The translations under genes were made by a program, and so were the position numbers. A stretch of 64,000 nt of DNA from an uncultured Desulfovibrionaceae bacterium (lineage in GTDB: Bacteria > Desulfobacterota > Desulfovibrionia > Desulfovibrionales > Desulfovibrionaceae): positions 110,268-174,267 of the forward strand of contig CATJOY010000048.1 of the NCBI GenBank assembly GCA_949741925.1. The letters run 5' to 3'. Of the stretch, positions 55,033 to 64,000 are shown in pieces. Each line of letters begins with the position of its first letter. The stretch's first letter is position 1. The notes under the pieces are model-generated. The model was not told the DNA's origin. It saw nothing but the letters and a program-made list of their open reading frames with translations, and searched no databases.

Positions 55033-56396
55033 AAGGATACAGGCCGGTATTCTGGAGCCAAGGGCTTTTTCTCCACCCGCAGCATTTTCAGGCTGCGGAT
55101 GCGGTAACAACCGGAGAGATCGAACTCCTGCGCCGCTACGGCCTGCCCTACTTCTGGGGCGTGCGCCGGATAACCTTCAGCGGATCAGACCCGACTCACG
55201 CTCTGGCTATTGAACGCCTGGAAGCGGTTTTCCCCAGCGGCGCAGCGCTTAATGTACCCTTTGATGCCTCCCTGGCCCCGCTGGCCCTGAGTAAGGAGTG
55301 GCCCGCGCCGGATAAGCCCGGGGTGCTCTATCTGGGCCTTGCGCTCCCCAAAAGCGGCGGCGCCAACGCTGCCCCGGAAGCTGAGGAGTTCGCCGGCAAA
55401 CGGTTTGTTTACGCGGAGGAGCCTGACCCCATGGCGGATTGCTACGGCACCTCCGCTCCCGCGCCCGTGCAACGCCTCAAGCTCGCGCCGGTGCTCATCC
55501 GTGATACCGATCGTTCGCGCTATGCGGATTTTGAATGCCTACCCATAGCCATTGTACGGCGAGCGGGCGAACATATCGAACTTGATCCGCAGTTTCTGCC
55601 GCCGCTCCTCTGCCTGGACGCGAGCCCGCGCCTTATGGCTTTGATCCGAGAAGTCCGGGATACGGCCCTCTCCTGTGCCGGTCGCCTGGCCGGGTATAAA
55701 ACAACTGTGGGGGCCGAAGCCCCGGATATGCGTTTTATCCTGAGTTTTGCCGCCCTCGGCATCCTGAACCGGCACATCCCGGCCCTGGCTCATCTCCAGG
55801 CCGCGCCGAACACCCATCCCTGGCATATGTACGGCGCACTGCGCATTTTTGCCGGGGAGCTTTCTTCCTTTTACGATGATATGGATTGCCTGGGCCGCAC
55901 CGCGGCCGAGCCGAACGGCATCCCCGAGTACAACCACGAAGATCCGAGGGCCTGTTTTGAACCGTTGTGTGCCCTTATAATCAAACGCTTAGACAGCCTG
56001 GGTATTGATCAATCCAAAACGCTGCATCTCCTGCCGGATCCGCCCTATTTCGCGGCCGATATGCCGGAAGATTTTCTCTCCCCCTCCTGCCGATACTGGC
56101 TGTGGGTCCATGCGGCCGGGCTGACGGAGAGCATGGCCGAAGAGCTGCCGCGGTTTATCAAATTGGGCGCACGCGACCGGCTGAATCTGATCATTGCCAA
56201 AGCTGTTTCCGGCGTTCCGCTGACCAAAACGCCCTCGGCTCCCCCGGGATTTTTGAAACGCCCGGAAACAGCCTGGTACAGTGTGGATACCGCCCATCCG
56301 CTCTGGAAAACCATTGTGGAACAAGAAAAAATCAGCCTTTTTTGGGAAGGGGCTCCCGAGGGAGCGGAAGTCCGGCTCGTGGCCACGGGACGTTGA
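55029..56396 (+). CDS. tssK: Type VI secretion baseplate subunit TssK
   Basis: A 455-residue TssK. The opening is diagnostic: KGYRPVFWSQGLFLHPQHFQ, then the central YFWGVRRITF and C-terminal VHAAGLTESMAEELPRFIKL, GVPLTKTPSAPPGFLKRPET. TssK links the baseplate to the membrane complex. It starts with a GTG whose bases overlap the tssJ stop (GTGA), with AGGGAGA upstream. Confidence 0.93.
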   Translation: MKGYRPVFWSQGLFLHPQHFQAADAVTTGEIELLRRYGLPYFWGVRRITFSGSDPTHALAIERLEAVFPSGAALNVPFDASLAPLALSKEWPAPDKPGVLYLGLALPKSGGANAAPEAEEFAGKRFVYAEEPDPMADCYGTSAPAPVQRLKLAPVLIRDTDRSRYADFECLPIAIVRRAGEHIELDPQFLPPLLCLDASPRLMALIREVRDTALSCAGRLAGYKTTVGAEAPDMRFILSFAALGILNRHIPALAHLQAAPNTHPWHMYGALRIFAGELSSFYDDMDCLGRTAAEPNGIPEYNHEDPRACFEPLCALIIKRLDSLGIDQSKTLHLLPDPPYFAADMPEDFLSPSCRYWLWVHAAGLTESMAEELPRFIKLGARDRLNLIIAKAVSGVPLTKTPSAPPGFLKRPETAWYSVDTAHPLWKTIVEQEKISLFWEGAPEGAEVRLVATGR

Positions 56397-56399
56397 GCC

Positions 56400-57176
56400 A
56401 TGAGAAGCGATTTTTTTAATGAAGCCCTTGTTGCAGCCCTCTTGGCCGCTGTTTCCGGCGAACCCGAAGCAGAAGAGGCCTCCCCCGATTCGGCCGAAGC
56501 GCTCCGAGAACGACTGACCGCGCTTATGGATCGGGCAGGGCGAACCGCCATCCAGACGGGGCTCTCCGGCGCGTTGATAGAGGCGGCAGATTTCGCCATC
56601 TGCGCCTTTATCGATGAAGCCTTACTCTCCTCAACCTCCTGGCCCGGCCGGCGGGAATGGCTGAAAAAACCCCTGCAATTCATCCGGCACGGCACAGCCA
56701 CCGCCGGCGAGGATTTTTACCGCATTCTGGATGCCCTTCTTGAGGAAGCAAAGAGCGCCATGCCCCTTGAGCCCTTACCGGCGGCACAGGGCGATCCGCT
56801 CCCGGAGACTCCGAAAGAAAACGACGCATCCGGCCCCCTGTGCGCCGTTCTGGAAATCTTTGCCCTGTGCCTGGCCCAAGGCTTTACCGGCATGTTCTAC
56901 AACGATCCGGCAGCCATCCGGGAGCGCCTGGAGGCCATTGGCCACTTTGTTCCGGCCGTGCGCCATCGTGCCGATCCCTTCTTTTTCTCGCCCGTTGAAA
57001 CAGTTGTGAAACGAGGAACCTGGCGCAAAACTATCGATCTGCTGCGTCGGTTCGACCTGTTGGATTGGCTCCTTTGGATCGTGCCGCCTGCCGTCACCGC
57101 GTTGTTGTATCTTTTTTGTGAGACGCGGCTTGATCAACTTCTTCAACCCTTTTTGCAGGCGGGGGCTCTCCCGTGA
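56400..57176 (+). CDS. tssL: Type VI secretion membrane protein TssL (IcmH/DotU)
   Basis: A 258-residue DotU-type protein. A cytoplasmic helical domain has FAICAFIDEALLSSTSWPGR and ALCLAQGFTGMFYNDPAAIR-like FALCLAQGFTGMFYNDPAAI, then RERLEAIG; a single C-terminal membrane helix (about 222-241, WLLWIVPPAVTALLYLF) follows. No peptidoglycan-binding extension is present, so wall anchoring may be done by another protein. It overlaps tssM by 4 nt. Confidence 0.92.
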   Translation: MRSDFFNEALVAALLAAVSGEPEAEEASPDSAEALRERLTALMDRAGRTAIQTGLSGALIEAADFAICAFIDEALLSSTSWPGRREWLKKPLQFIRHGTATAGEDFYRILDALLEEAKSAMPLEPLPAAQGDPLPETPKENDASGPLCAVLEIFALCLAQGFTGMFYNDPAAIRERLEAIGHFVPAVRHRADPFFFSPVETVVKRGTWRKTIDLLRRFDLLDWLLWIVPPAVTALLYLFCETRLDQLLQPFLQAGALP

Positions 57177-60100
57177 AAGGCCTTTTGAAAACCTTTTTGC
57201 GTCTCCTTGGTTGGAGCCTGCTGGCCGCGCTCCTCATTGGCGGGCTGTTTTTCCTTTGTATGCTGCTGGATCTGCCGCGCAGCCTGGCCGCAGCCTGCGC
57301 CGCCCTGGCGGCTGCCCTGCTGCTCCTGATCGTGGCGACGCGACGGTTCCTGGCCCGGCGGCGGCGGCGCTTGCAGATCCAGAAAATCGTTACCCTCGAT
57401 GCGCCGGGCCTTGCCGAAGCCGAAGCAGAAAACCGGATTATCGACAACCGCTGGAACCGAGCGGTCTCAACCATGCGGGAATCCTACCTCGGCAAATGGG
57501 GCAATCCCCTGTACGCGCTGCCCTGGTATATGATCATGGGCAGGACCGGGGCCGGAAAATCCTCCTCCGTCAGCCACTCGGGCTTAAACGCCATGCAAAC
57601 GGACGTGGGCCCGGAAGACGGCGTGCAAAGTACCCGCAACTGCGATTGGCATTTTTTCCGTGAAGCCGTAATCCTTGATACGGCAGGCCGCTATGCCGTT
57701 CCCCTGCACGAAGCGGAAGACAGCGCCGAATGGAGAGCCTTTCTCGGAAAGCTGGCCCGCTACCGGCGAAAAGAGCCGTTAAACGGCCTGGTCGTTGCCG
57801 TGGCTGCAGATACCCTTTACGGCGACGGGGAACATCTTCTGCCCGAAGCCCGCTCCTTGCGCCGCCGCATCGATGAAATCATGCGCATTTTGGGCGCAAA
57901 GTTTCCGGTCTACCTCATGGTGACCAAAATCGACCTGCCTGCCGGTATGGCGCAACTGCTGGAAGGCCTGCCCGACGATTTGAAGAAACAAAGCGTAGGT
58001 ATTCTGGTTCAATCCCCGGAGAAGAGCAACTTGTTGCCCGTCGATGCCCAGATATCCCGCGCCCTGCGAAGCCTGGCCGACCGCCTGCGCAGTTTTTGCC
58101 TTTATGCCGGGAATCCCGGCCCGGAGAATACGCCCGCGCCGCACCGCGTTCTTGCCTGGGAAGAACTCCGGGCCCTGCTCCCCGCGCTTCGCGCTTATGC
58201 AGATGAGCTGTTCGCGGCCAACCCTTACCAGGAAACCCCGCTCTTGCGCGGTATCTTTTTCTCCAGCGCCCTGCGCGGCCCGCAGGAAGAAAGCCGGGCC
58301 TTTCCCTCCCTAGCCGCTTCAGTCAAACGAATTTTTCGGGTTCGTGAGAGCGCCGGCGGGGTTTTTCTGCACGATTTCTTCGGCCGGGTGCTGCCGGTGG
58401 ATAGAAACCTCTACCGGCCCATTGCCGAGTATCTGCGCTGGCGTTCCTCGGTGCGGGCGGCCGCCTACGGAGGTATGCTGCTGGCCACCTTTGGCCTCAG
58501 CGTGCTGTTCTGCCTCTCCTACCAGCATAACGCCGACCTGTTAGGGCGCATGGCCCAAGGCGGCGATTTGCCGACGGATACGGGCATAGCCCGCCGTTTG
58601 CTCCATTTTGAACAGCACTTTCGCGATGAAGCCCGGCTCCAGCAGGAAATCGAAAGCGGTTTTCTGCCTTCCATGGGCTTTGATCATGCAAGGGCTGCCT
58701 ACAACGTCTATGCCGAGGCGCTCAATGAAGCCTTTTTGCGGAGTATTCTCGCACCTGCCCTGGCCCGGCTCGATGAACAACGCAGCCGGCTCACGGCAGA
58801 TATAGAGGACCGGGAATTTTTCATTCTGATTGCGGATGTCATCTGGCGGTATGACCTTCTGAGAGAGGTAAATCAAGGCAAACGCTTTGCTGATCTGCTC
58901 CAAGTTCCCGCCATGCCTCAGGGCATCCTCCAGGCTCTGGGTCTCGAAGACGCGCCACAGTTGGCCCCCTCCGTTGCTTACAGCGTAGCCCGGTGTATCT
59001 ATTCCATGAACAACCAGGTTGAACGGGAACAAACGCTCCGGGCCATGCGGGCCTCTCTGGCCCAGATGCCGAAAATCAAATCCCATTCGTTGCAGTGGAT
59101 CATCCACCGCGCGAGCACGCTCGCAACGCTCTCACCGGTCAGGGCCGAGAGTTTCTGGCCTGGTGGCCAAGGCGGGCCGCTGCACAGCCTGGAACTTGAT
59201 CCCGTCTATACCCGAGAAGGGCTGGCCGTAACCCGGGAATACCTGGATACGTTGAATCTCATCTTGGATGCCGGGGAACTTGGTTCCTCCCGTGAGGAAT
59301 TTTTCCGCTGGTACGCAGCGGAATACTGCCGCGCCTGGCAGCGCTTTGCGCTGCATTTCGCCACAACAGCCACGGAACTGGCCACCCTGCCCGTGCGCGG
59401 CGAGGCCGTTTCTCTGATGAGCACGGACCATAACCCCTATTTTGCCTTGCTCCTGCGTATGGATGACGAAATCCGGGCCGTGCGCCGCTATCTCAACCCG
59501 GCCCCGGAGTGGCTGGATGAGCTGGCGATTCTGGCCCAATCCATACGTCTGACCATACGGGAGAGCGCCGAACCGGAACAATCCCTGACCGAGCGCCTGA
59601 AAACCGAGGCAAAAACCTTGTATGAAGATCTCGGCAACAAGGCTGATGCCGCTGCCAGGGAACGGGATATAAAGGCCCATGCTCTTACTAAGGATCTCCG
59701 GGAATATCTTGACGCGCTGCGCGTTCTGGTGCCCTTTACCATGGGCAAGGATCTTGCTTTCAACGCGGTCAAGGAAGCCATGCCCAACGAAAACAACCCC
59801 AACGCCTCCCAAGCCTCCCTCACGCTGGCCGTCACTGCCGCGCATGCCTTGAACGCCAGGCTTGAGCCGAACCCTTCCCAAGATTCCCCGGTCTATGCGC
59901 TTGCCAACGGCCCGCTGAACTTTTTCATGGAACGCTTGATGAATGAGGCCTCTTGCCAGATTCAGGCCCTTTGGGAAGGAAACGTTCTCGCCAAGGCCGG
60001 AAGGCTTGCCCCCTCGCAGCTCCAGCAGGGGCTCTTTGCAGAACAGGGCGGCGTTGTCCGGCACTATGCGGATGATACCGTAGCCTATTTCCTCAACCAT

Positions 60101-60649
60101 ACCCTGACCGGCTACGAGCCGGAACGCCTGGCCGGCAAGCCCCTGCCGTTTACAGCGGACTTCCTTGCCTTTCTGAACGCGGGCCTGAGCAGCTACGAAC
60201 CTGTTCGCGATGAATACGGCGTGACCATCGCGGCGCTCCCGGCCGATGTTAACGAAGGGGCCCTAGAAACACCCTACGCTGTAGAGCTTTCGCTTCACTG
60301 CACCCGTGAAAAACAGGATCTTATCAACTACATGAGCCCCGCTTCCGCCAGATTTACCTGGCGGCAAGGCGGCTGCGGCGATACGACCCTAACCATTCGT
60401 TTCAAGAGCCTTACCTTGGATATTCTGTACGCCGGGGAAAACGGTTTCCTGACCTTTTTGAACGATTTCCGCTTTGGCTCAAGAACCTTCCATGCCGCGG
60501 ATTTCCCGGATCAAAAGGCTCTTCTCAATAGGCTGGGCATTAATGAAATTACTTTAGACTACCGCATATCCGGTGCGGAAGAACTGCTGCGCGGCCACCG
60601 CTTTGCGCCGGGGGTATTGCCCTTTGTAGCCGCAGAATGCAAACGGTGA
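57173..60649 (+). CDS. tssM: Type VI secretion membrane protein TssM (IcmF/VasK)
   Basis: An 1158-residue IcmF-family protein. Two N-terminal membrane helices (about 12-55) precede a cytoplasmic NTPase-like domain with Walker A GRTGAGKSS at 123-131 and VILDTAGRY around 165-175; a third membrane helix lies at about 425-445 (AAYGGMLLATFGLSVLFCLS). The long periplasmic part ends with the C-terminal ImcF domain (ARFTWRQGGCGDTTLTIRFK). Complete and with an intact P-loop. GTG start overlapping tssL. Confidence 0.93.
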   Translation: MKGLLKTFLRLLGWSLLAALLIGGLFFLCMLLDLPRSLAAACAALAAALLLLIVATRRFLARRRRRLQIQKIVTLDAPGLAEAEAENRIIDNRWNRAVSTMRESYLGKWGNPLYALPWYMIMGRTGAGKSSSVSHSGLNAMQTDVGPEDGVQSTRNCDWHFFREAVILDTAGRYAVPLHEAEDSAEWRAFLGKLARYRRKEPLNGLVVAVAADTLYGDGEHLLPEARSLRRRIDEIMRILGAKFPVYLMVTKIDLPAGMAQLLEGLPDDLKKQSVGILVQSPEKSNLLPVDAQISRALRSLADRLRSFCLYAGNPGPENTPAPHRVLAWEELRALLPALRAYADELFAANPYQETPLLRGIFFSSALRGPQEESRAFPSLAASVKRIFRVRESAGGVFLHDFFGRVLPVDRNLYRPIAEYLRWRSSVRAAAYGGMLLATFGLSVLFCLSYQHNADLLGRMAQGGDLPTDTGIARRLLHFEQHFRDEARLQQEIESGFLPSMGFDHARAAYNVYAEALNEAFLRSILAPALARLDEQRSRLTADIEDREFFILIADVIWRYDLLREVNQGKRFADLLQVPAMPQGILQALGLEDAPQLAPSVAYSVARCIYSMNNQVEREQTLRAMRASLAQMPKIKSHSLQWIIHRASTLATLSPVRAESFWPGGQGGPLHSLELDPVYTREGLAVTREYLDTLNLILDAGELGSSREEFFRWYAAEYCRAWQRFALHFATTATELATLPVRGEAVSLMSTDHNPYFALLLRMDDEIRAVRRYLNPAPEWLDELAILAQSIRLTIRESAEPEQSLTERLKTEAKTLYEDLGNKADAAARERDIKAHALTKDLREYLDALRVLVPFTMGKDLAFNAVKEAMPNENNPNASQASLTLAVTAAHALNARLEPNPSQDSPVYALANGPLNFFMERLMNEASCQIQALWEGNVLAKAGRLAPSQLQQGLFAEQGGVVRHYADDTVAYFLNHTLTGYEPERLAGKPLPFTADFLAFLNAGLSSYEPVRDEYGVTIAALPADVNEGALETPYAVELSLHCTREKQDLINYMSPASARFTWRQGGCGDTTLTIRFKSLTLDILYAGENGFLTFLNDFRFGSRTFHAADFPDQKALLNRLGINEITLDYRISGAEELLRGHRFAPGVLPFVAAECKR

Positions 60650-61083
60650 ATACACTCATGCCTGACCTGACCCTTTTACAACGCATAGCGGCCCTGGAAA
60701 ACCCTAACAAGCTCTCCGGGCTCACCGCCCGGCAGCGCCTCGAACGTTCGCTGGCGCGCCATCTTACGGCCATCCTCAATACCCGTCGGGGCAGCGTTCC
60801 CATTGCTCCGGATTACGGCATTGCGGATGTGACGGATCTTGGCCGCAGTTTTACCGAGGAAACCGTAGAGGAATTTAAAATCGATCTGGAACGCGTCATT
60901 ATGCGCTATGAACCGCGTCTTGCCGCGGTAACGGTGCAGTATTCCCCACGGCCGGAAGCCCCCCTTGCCGCCGTCTTTACCATTGAGGCCGCCGTCAATA
61001 CGGAATACGGCGTGCAAACCCTGCACTTTGAAACCTTGCTGGATGCCGCCGGTACAGTGCGCCTCACCGAAGGAACGACCTGA
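60637..61083 (+). CDS. tssE: Type VI secretion baseplate subunit TssE (gp25-like)
   Basis: A 148-residue gp25-like protein: LERSLARHLTAILNTRRGSV then PIAPDYGIADVTDL and RVIMRYEPRLAAVTVQY are typical. It caps the baseplate end of the sheath. The start at 60637 overlaps the tssM end; an ATG at 60658 is an alternative. Confidence 0.9.
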   Translation: MQTVNTLMPDLTLLQRIAALENPNKLSGLTARQRLERSLARHLTAILNTRRGSVPIAPDYGIADVTDLGRSFTEETVEEFKIDLERVIMRYEPRLAAVTVQYSPRPEAPLAAVFTIEAAVNTEYGVQTLHFETLLDAAGTVRLTEGTT

Positions 61084-61085
61084 AT

Positions 61086-62804
61086 ATGGATACAGCCTGG
61101 TACTACCAAAGGGAGTTGGAACACCTGCGCACCCTGGCGGCGGAATTTTCCCGAGCCCACCCGGCCATAGCCCCGTTGCTGGCCGGTCCTTCGTCCGATC
61201 CGGATGTGGAACGCCTGCTGGAAGGAACTGCCTACCTTACCGGCCAGCTCGCCCAAAAGCTGGACGAAAGCTATGACCGCATCGCGGAAAACCTGAGCGC
61301 CCTTGTTCTGCCGCAACTCCTGCGCGATATTCCCAGTTGCACGATAATGCGCTTTACGCCCAAGGCGGCGCTGCGCGCCCCCCTGGTCATCCCTAAGGGC
61401 AGCAGGCTTGGTTCTGTGGAAGTGGAGGGCGTTTCCTGCGTCTTCAGCACAACCTTGCCGGTGGAGCTTGCCCCCATGCGGCTTGCCCGAGTGGAAGCAG
61501 AAACCCGGCCCGGAAAACCGCCCAGCCTGCGCTTGGATTTTGCCCTAACGGTTCCCGGCGCCCTCAATGGCCTCAGCCGCCTGCGCCTATTCCTGACCGG
61601 GCCGCGGGCCAACGCCGCCCACAGGCTGTATGCCCTGTTGTTTTCCACAACCGGGATCAGCCTCGAAGCCGGAACAACAAGCCTGCGTCTACCGCCCGCC
61701 TCACTCTGTCCCGCGGGATTTGGCCCTGAGGAAGGCCTTTTCCCCTATCCTGCCACCGCCTGGGAAGGGTACCGGCTGTTGCAGGAATACTACGTCTTCC
61801 CGGAAAAATTTTTCTTTCTGGATATCATGCTGCCGGAAACAGGATTTCCAACCGGAAACGCCGAAACAGTCACCTGTTTTTTCCAACTAACGCCCGGGCT
61901 GCCCGAGGATTTTCCGACCTTTGCGCCGGAGGATTTTGCCTTATTCGCCACCCCGGCCGTCAACCTGTTTCCCTTTGCCACAGTCCCCATCAAGGCCGAT
62001 CTCAGGCGGGAGAGCTACCCGGTGCGCCCCAACGCCACCCGGGAAGCCGCCTATATCCCCTACCACATCGAAAACGTGACCGCCATCAGCCCCACGGGCG
62101 AAGAATGCCGCTACGAGCACCTTTTAACCGCGCCGCCCCATGCCGGAGCGCCCTCTTATACCGTGCACTGCCCGAAAAATGTCGCCGGGCAACGGGAAAT
62201 GCGGCTCTTCCCCATGTATCTGCCTGGTGAGGCAATGCCCGAGGCTTCGGTGCTTTCTCTGGAAGTTATCTACAGCAACGGCGCCCTGCCGAGCCGTCTG
62301 CATATCGGCGACGTACGGATGCCCCTCTCTACTTCCCCGGCCCTGGCGGAATTCACCAACCTCACCCCGCCGACCCGGCCCGCTCCCGCCCCGGGAGACG
62401 GCGATACACTCTGGGCCATGCTGGCGCATCTGCACCTCAATTACTTGCCGCTGGCCGACGTGGAGACCTTGAAAGCATTGCTTGCAACCTACCTGCCACA
62501 GCAAGTTGACGCGCTCTATGCCAACGCCAACAAACGGCGGCTCGCGGCCATTCTTTCGGTTACCGCGAACGAGACGGATTTTCTTTGGAAAGGCCGCCCC
62601 ATACGCGGTTCAGATCTGGCCATTTCCCTAGACCGGGCCGGGTTCAGTAATCCGGGCGATATGTGCCTTTTCGGCATGGTCATGGCCAGGTTTCTCCATG
62701 AATACTCCCCTATCAACAGTTTCATGCGGGTCACCGTGACCGATTCCCTCAACCAACGGGTTTTTCAATGGTTCAAACACCAGCCGAGCCCCTCCCGCCT
62801 GTAA
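61086..62804 (+). CDS. tssF: Type VI secretion baseplate subunit TssF
   Basis: A 572-residue TssF. The N-terminus YYQRELEHLRTLAAEFSRAH and DVERLLEGTAYLTGQLAQKL, LVLPQLLRDIPS are family hallmarks; the C-terminal part reads FANLTPPTRPAPAPGDGDTL-like FTNLTPPTRPAPAPGDGDTL and WLLAHLHLNYL-like MLAHLHLNYLPLADVETL. TssF forms the wedge with TssG and TssK. It begins 2 nt after tssE and overlaps tssG by 37 nt. Confidence 0.93.
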   Translation: MDTAWYYQRELEHLRTLAAEFSRAHPAIAPLLAGPSSDPDVERLLEGTAYLTGQLAQKLDESYDRIAENLSALVLPQLLRDIPSCTIMRFTPKAALRAPLVIPKGSRLGSVEVEGVSCVFSTTLPVELAPMRLARVEAETRPGKPPSLRLDFALTVPGALNGLSRLRLFLTGPRANAAHRLYALLFSTTGISLEAGTTSLRLPPASLCPAGFGPEEGLFPYPATAWEGYRLLQEYYVFPEKFFFLDIMLPETGFPTGNAETVTCFFQLTPGLPEDFPTFAPEDFALFATPAVNLFPFATVPIKADLRRESYPVRPNATREAAYIPYHIENVTAISPTGEECRYEHLLTAPPHAGAPSYTVHCPKNVAGQREMRLFPMYLPGEAMPEASVLSLEVIYSNGALPSRLHIGDVRMPLSTSPALAEFTNLTPPTRPAPAPGDGDTLWAMLAHLHLNYLPLADVETLKALLATYLPQQVDALYANANKRRLAAILSVTANETDFLWKGRPIRGSDLAISLDRAGFSNPGDMCLFGMVMARFLHEYSPINSFMRVTVTDSLNQRVFQWFKHQPSPSRL

Positions 62805-63844
62805 TCCGGGATCTTCTGCAGCATCCGCAGCGCTATGCCTTTGCTCAAGCCGTGCGTCTGCTGCGTCTGTGGGCCAACCCGGACAACGCCCGGAAATTGG
62901 AGGCCTTATTACGCGGCCGGTTGCGCTTCCGCCCTGCCCTAAGCCTAGGCTTTGCATCTTCGGACGTGACGGCCCTGGAACTCGACCTGCCGCCCGCCCC
63001 GGTTTCCTCCTCCACAACCACCGGCAGACCGCCCTTTGAGCGGGCCCGGCTTACAGCCACCTTCCTTGGTCTCTATGGCGCTTCCTCTCCTCTGCCCAAA
63101 TTCTATACTGAAGAAGTGCTGAACGAACAGGCCGAAGATGGCTCCGTTACCCGCGATTTCCTTGATATTTTCAACAACCAGTTTTTCCTGTTGCATGCGC
63201 TTGTCTCCTCCTACGCCCACCCCCTGTACCGCCGCATCGCCGACTTTGATCCCAAAGCGGACCGAATGCTCATGGCTCTCGCAAGCTTCGGTGAGAGCGC
63301 CCTCTGTGCCAGGCTGCCGGAGGACCGCATTTTCCTGCGTTACGCGGGGTTCTTTTTTCAACGGGTACGCACGGCCTCGGGATTGCGGGCCATACTTGCC
63401 GATGCAAGCGGCTGCGCCACAACCCATATACGCTGCAATGCGCCGCGCTCAGCCCGCATTCCCGAAGAACAACGGCTGCGGCTTGGCGTTGCCGCTGCCA
63501 CCCTGGGCGAGGAGGCCACACTAGGGGAAAGCGTACCCTGCTTTGAAGGAAAAATCGTTATTGAATTCAACTTGTTGAAAGAATCCACCTTGCGCAGTCT
63601 GCTGCCCGGCTCCCGCCTGGCGGCCATATTGCATACGCTTGTGCGCACCTACTGCCGCCAGCCGTTGGAATATGCAGTCACGGCCCGCCTCCTGCCAGGG
63701 GAAGCCCGCGCCCTCTGCCTGGGCGGCGACGGCACGGGCCGGTTCGCTTCTCTCGGGCTTGACGCCTGGATCGGTTTCGGCGGCCTTAGGCCCACCGCGC
63801 CGCTGCCGGAGGTGGTGGCTGATTTTCCGGCCGGGTTCTGCTGA
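62768..63844 (+). CDS. tssG: Type VI secretion baseplate subunit TssG
   Basis: A 358-residue TssG: RYAFAQAVRLLRLWANPDNA at the start, then TATFLGLYGASSPLPKFYTE, FLDIFNNQFFLLHAL and YRRIADFDPKADRML, all family blocks. It pairs with TssF in the wedge. It is the last gene of the operon in this window, followed by a terminator. Confidence 0.93.
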   Translation: MVQTPAEPLPPVIRDLLQHPQRYAFAQAVRLLRLWANPDNARKLEALLRGRLRFRPALSLGFASSDVTALELDLPPAPVSSSTTTGRPPFERARLTATFLGLYGASSPLPKFYTEEVLNEQAEDGSVTRDFLDIFNNQFFLLHALVSSYAHPLYRRIADFDPKADRMLMALASFGESALCARLPEDRIFLRYAGFFFQRVRTASGLRAILADASGCATTHIRCNAPRSARIPEEQRLRLGVAAATLGEEATLGESVPCFEGKIVIEFNLLKESTLRSLLPGSRLAAILHTLVRTYCRQPLEYAVTARLLPGEARALCLGGDGTGRFASLGLDAWIGFGGLRPTAPLPEVVADFPAGFC

Positions 63845-63945
63845 ACATGCCTCGTGTTCCATACCAAAGTGTGCCGGAAAATTTTTATGTCTTTTCAGAC
63901 GCCCCCCCGCGTGGGATAGATACCCCATCCAACGTGCCACAACAA

Positions 63946-63976
63946 AACGGCCCGACTTTTCAGCCGGGCCGTTCTT
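63946..63976 (+). terminator. Terminator of the tss operon
   Basis: AACGGCCCG pairs with CGGGCCGTT over nine bp around a ten-base loop, followed by CTTAATG. About 100 nt after tssG. Confidence 0.75.
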
Positions 63977-64000
63977 AATGCGCATGGGATTGCGTTTAGA

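Overview
The window looks like a chromosome segment of a Gram-negative, GC-rich member of the Desulfovibrionaceae (inferred, not proven). The reasons are the lysS-lolC-lolD-bamA order, a BamA with an extra N-terminal domain, abundant TRAP transporters, a two-gene SufC/SufB-like system and a DUF362 ferredoxin. All functional names come from reading motifs by eye; no database search was possible.

Layout. 1-5465 (minus strand) is an envelope-biogenesis operon: lysS, lolC-type permease, lolD, and bamA running off the left edge. 5849-9776 holds a TtcA-like tRNA thiolase and an M16C metallopeptidase. At 10042-10136 an intact tRNA-Ser(GCU) opens an AT-richer accessory island reaching about 17.1 kb. 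The island has two degenerate copies of tRNA-Ser sequence (12383-12403 and 13670-13737), a frameshifted PD-(D/E)XK nuclease gene, a HigB/HigA-like pair, a HicAB pair whose toxin gene lacks a start codon, a small membrane protein, a Rep-like double winged-helix gene flanked by 22-bp and 21-bp phased repeats, and a GIY-YIG/DUF4357 gene. No integrase was seen.

17.3-24.9 kb carries a DUF362 protein, a lipoprotein, a degenerate GGDEF-TPR protein and a zinc amidohydrolase. 24.9-30.6 kb (minus) is a catabolic operon: TRAP DctM-DctP-DctQ, GMC oxidoreductase and SDR, with a promoter overlapped by two palindromes. 30.9-35.4 kb (plus) is a prephenate dehydratase gene preceded by an aromatic-rich leader peptide and an intrinsic terminator, that is, a phe-type attenuator; it overlaps a TRAP-TAXI permease and is followed by its binding protein. 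35.4-48.6 kb is mixed: small conserved proteins, RhuM, the SufC/SufB-like pair, DsrE-like protein, a GH13 branching-enzyme-like protein, a BON protein, a zinc ribbon and a YczE-like membrane protein.

49.0-63.98 kb is a type VI secretion locus: tssA, tssC, a novel AMIN-like membrane protein, a lytic transglycosylase on the opposite strand, then tssJ-K-L-M-E-F-G, ending at a terminator. TssB, Hcp, VgrG and TssH/ClpV are not in the window. Short palindromic repeats recur in intergenic spaces (5731, 37252, 38151, 53143; and a second family at 25894 and 34158).
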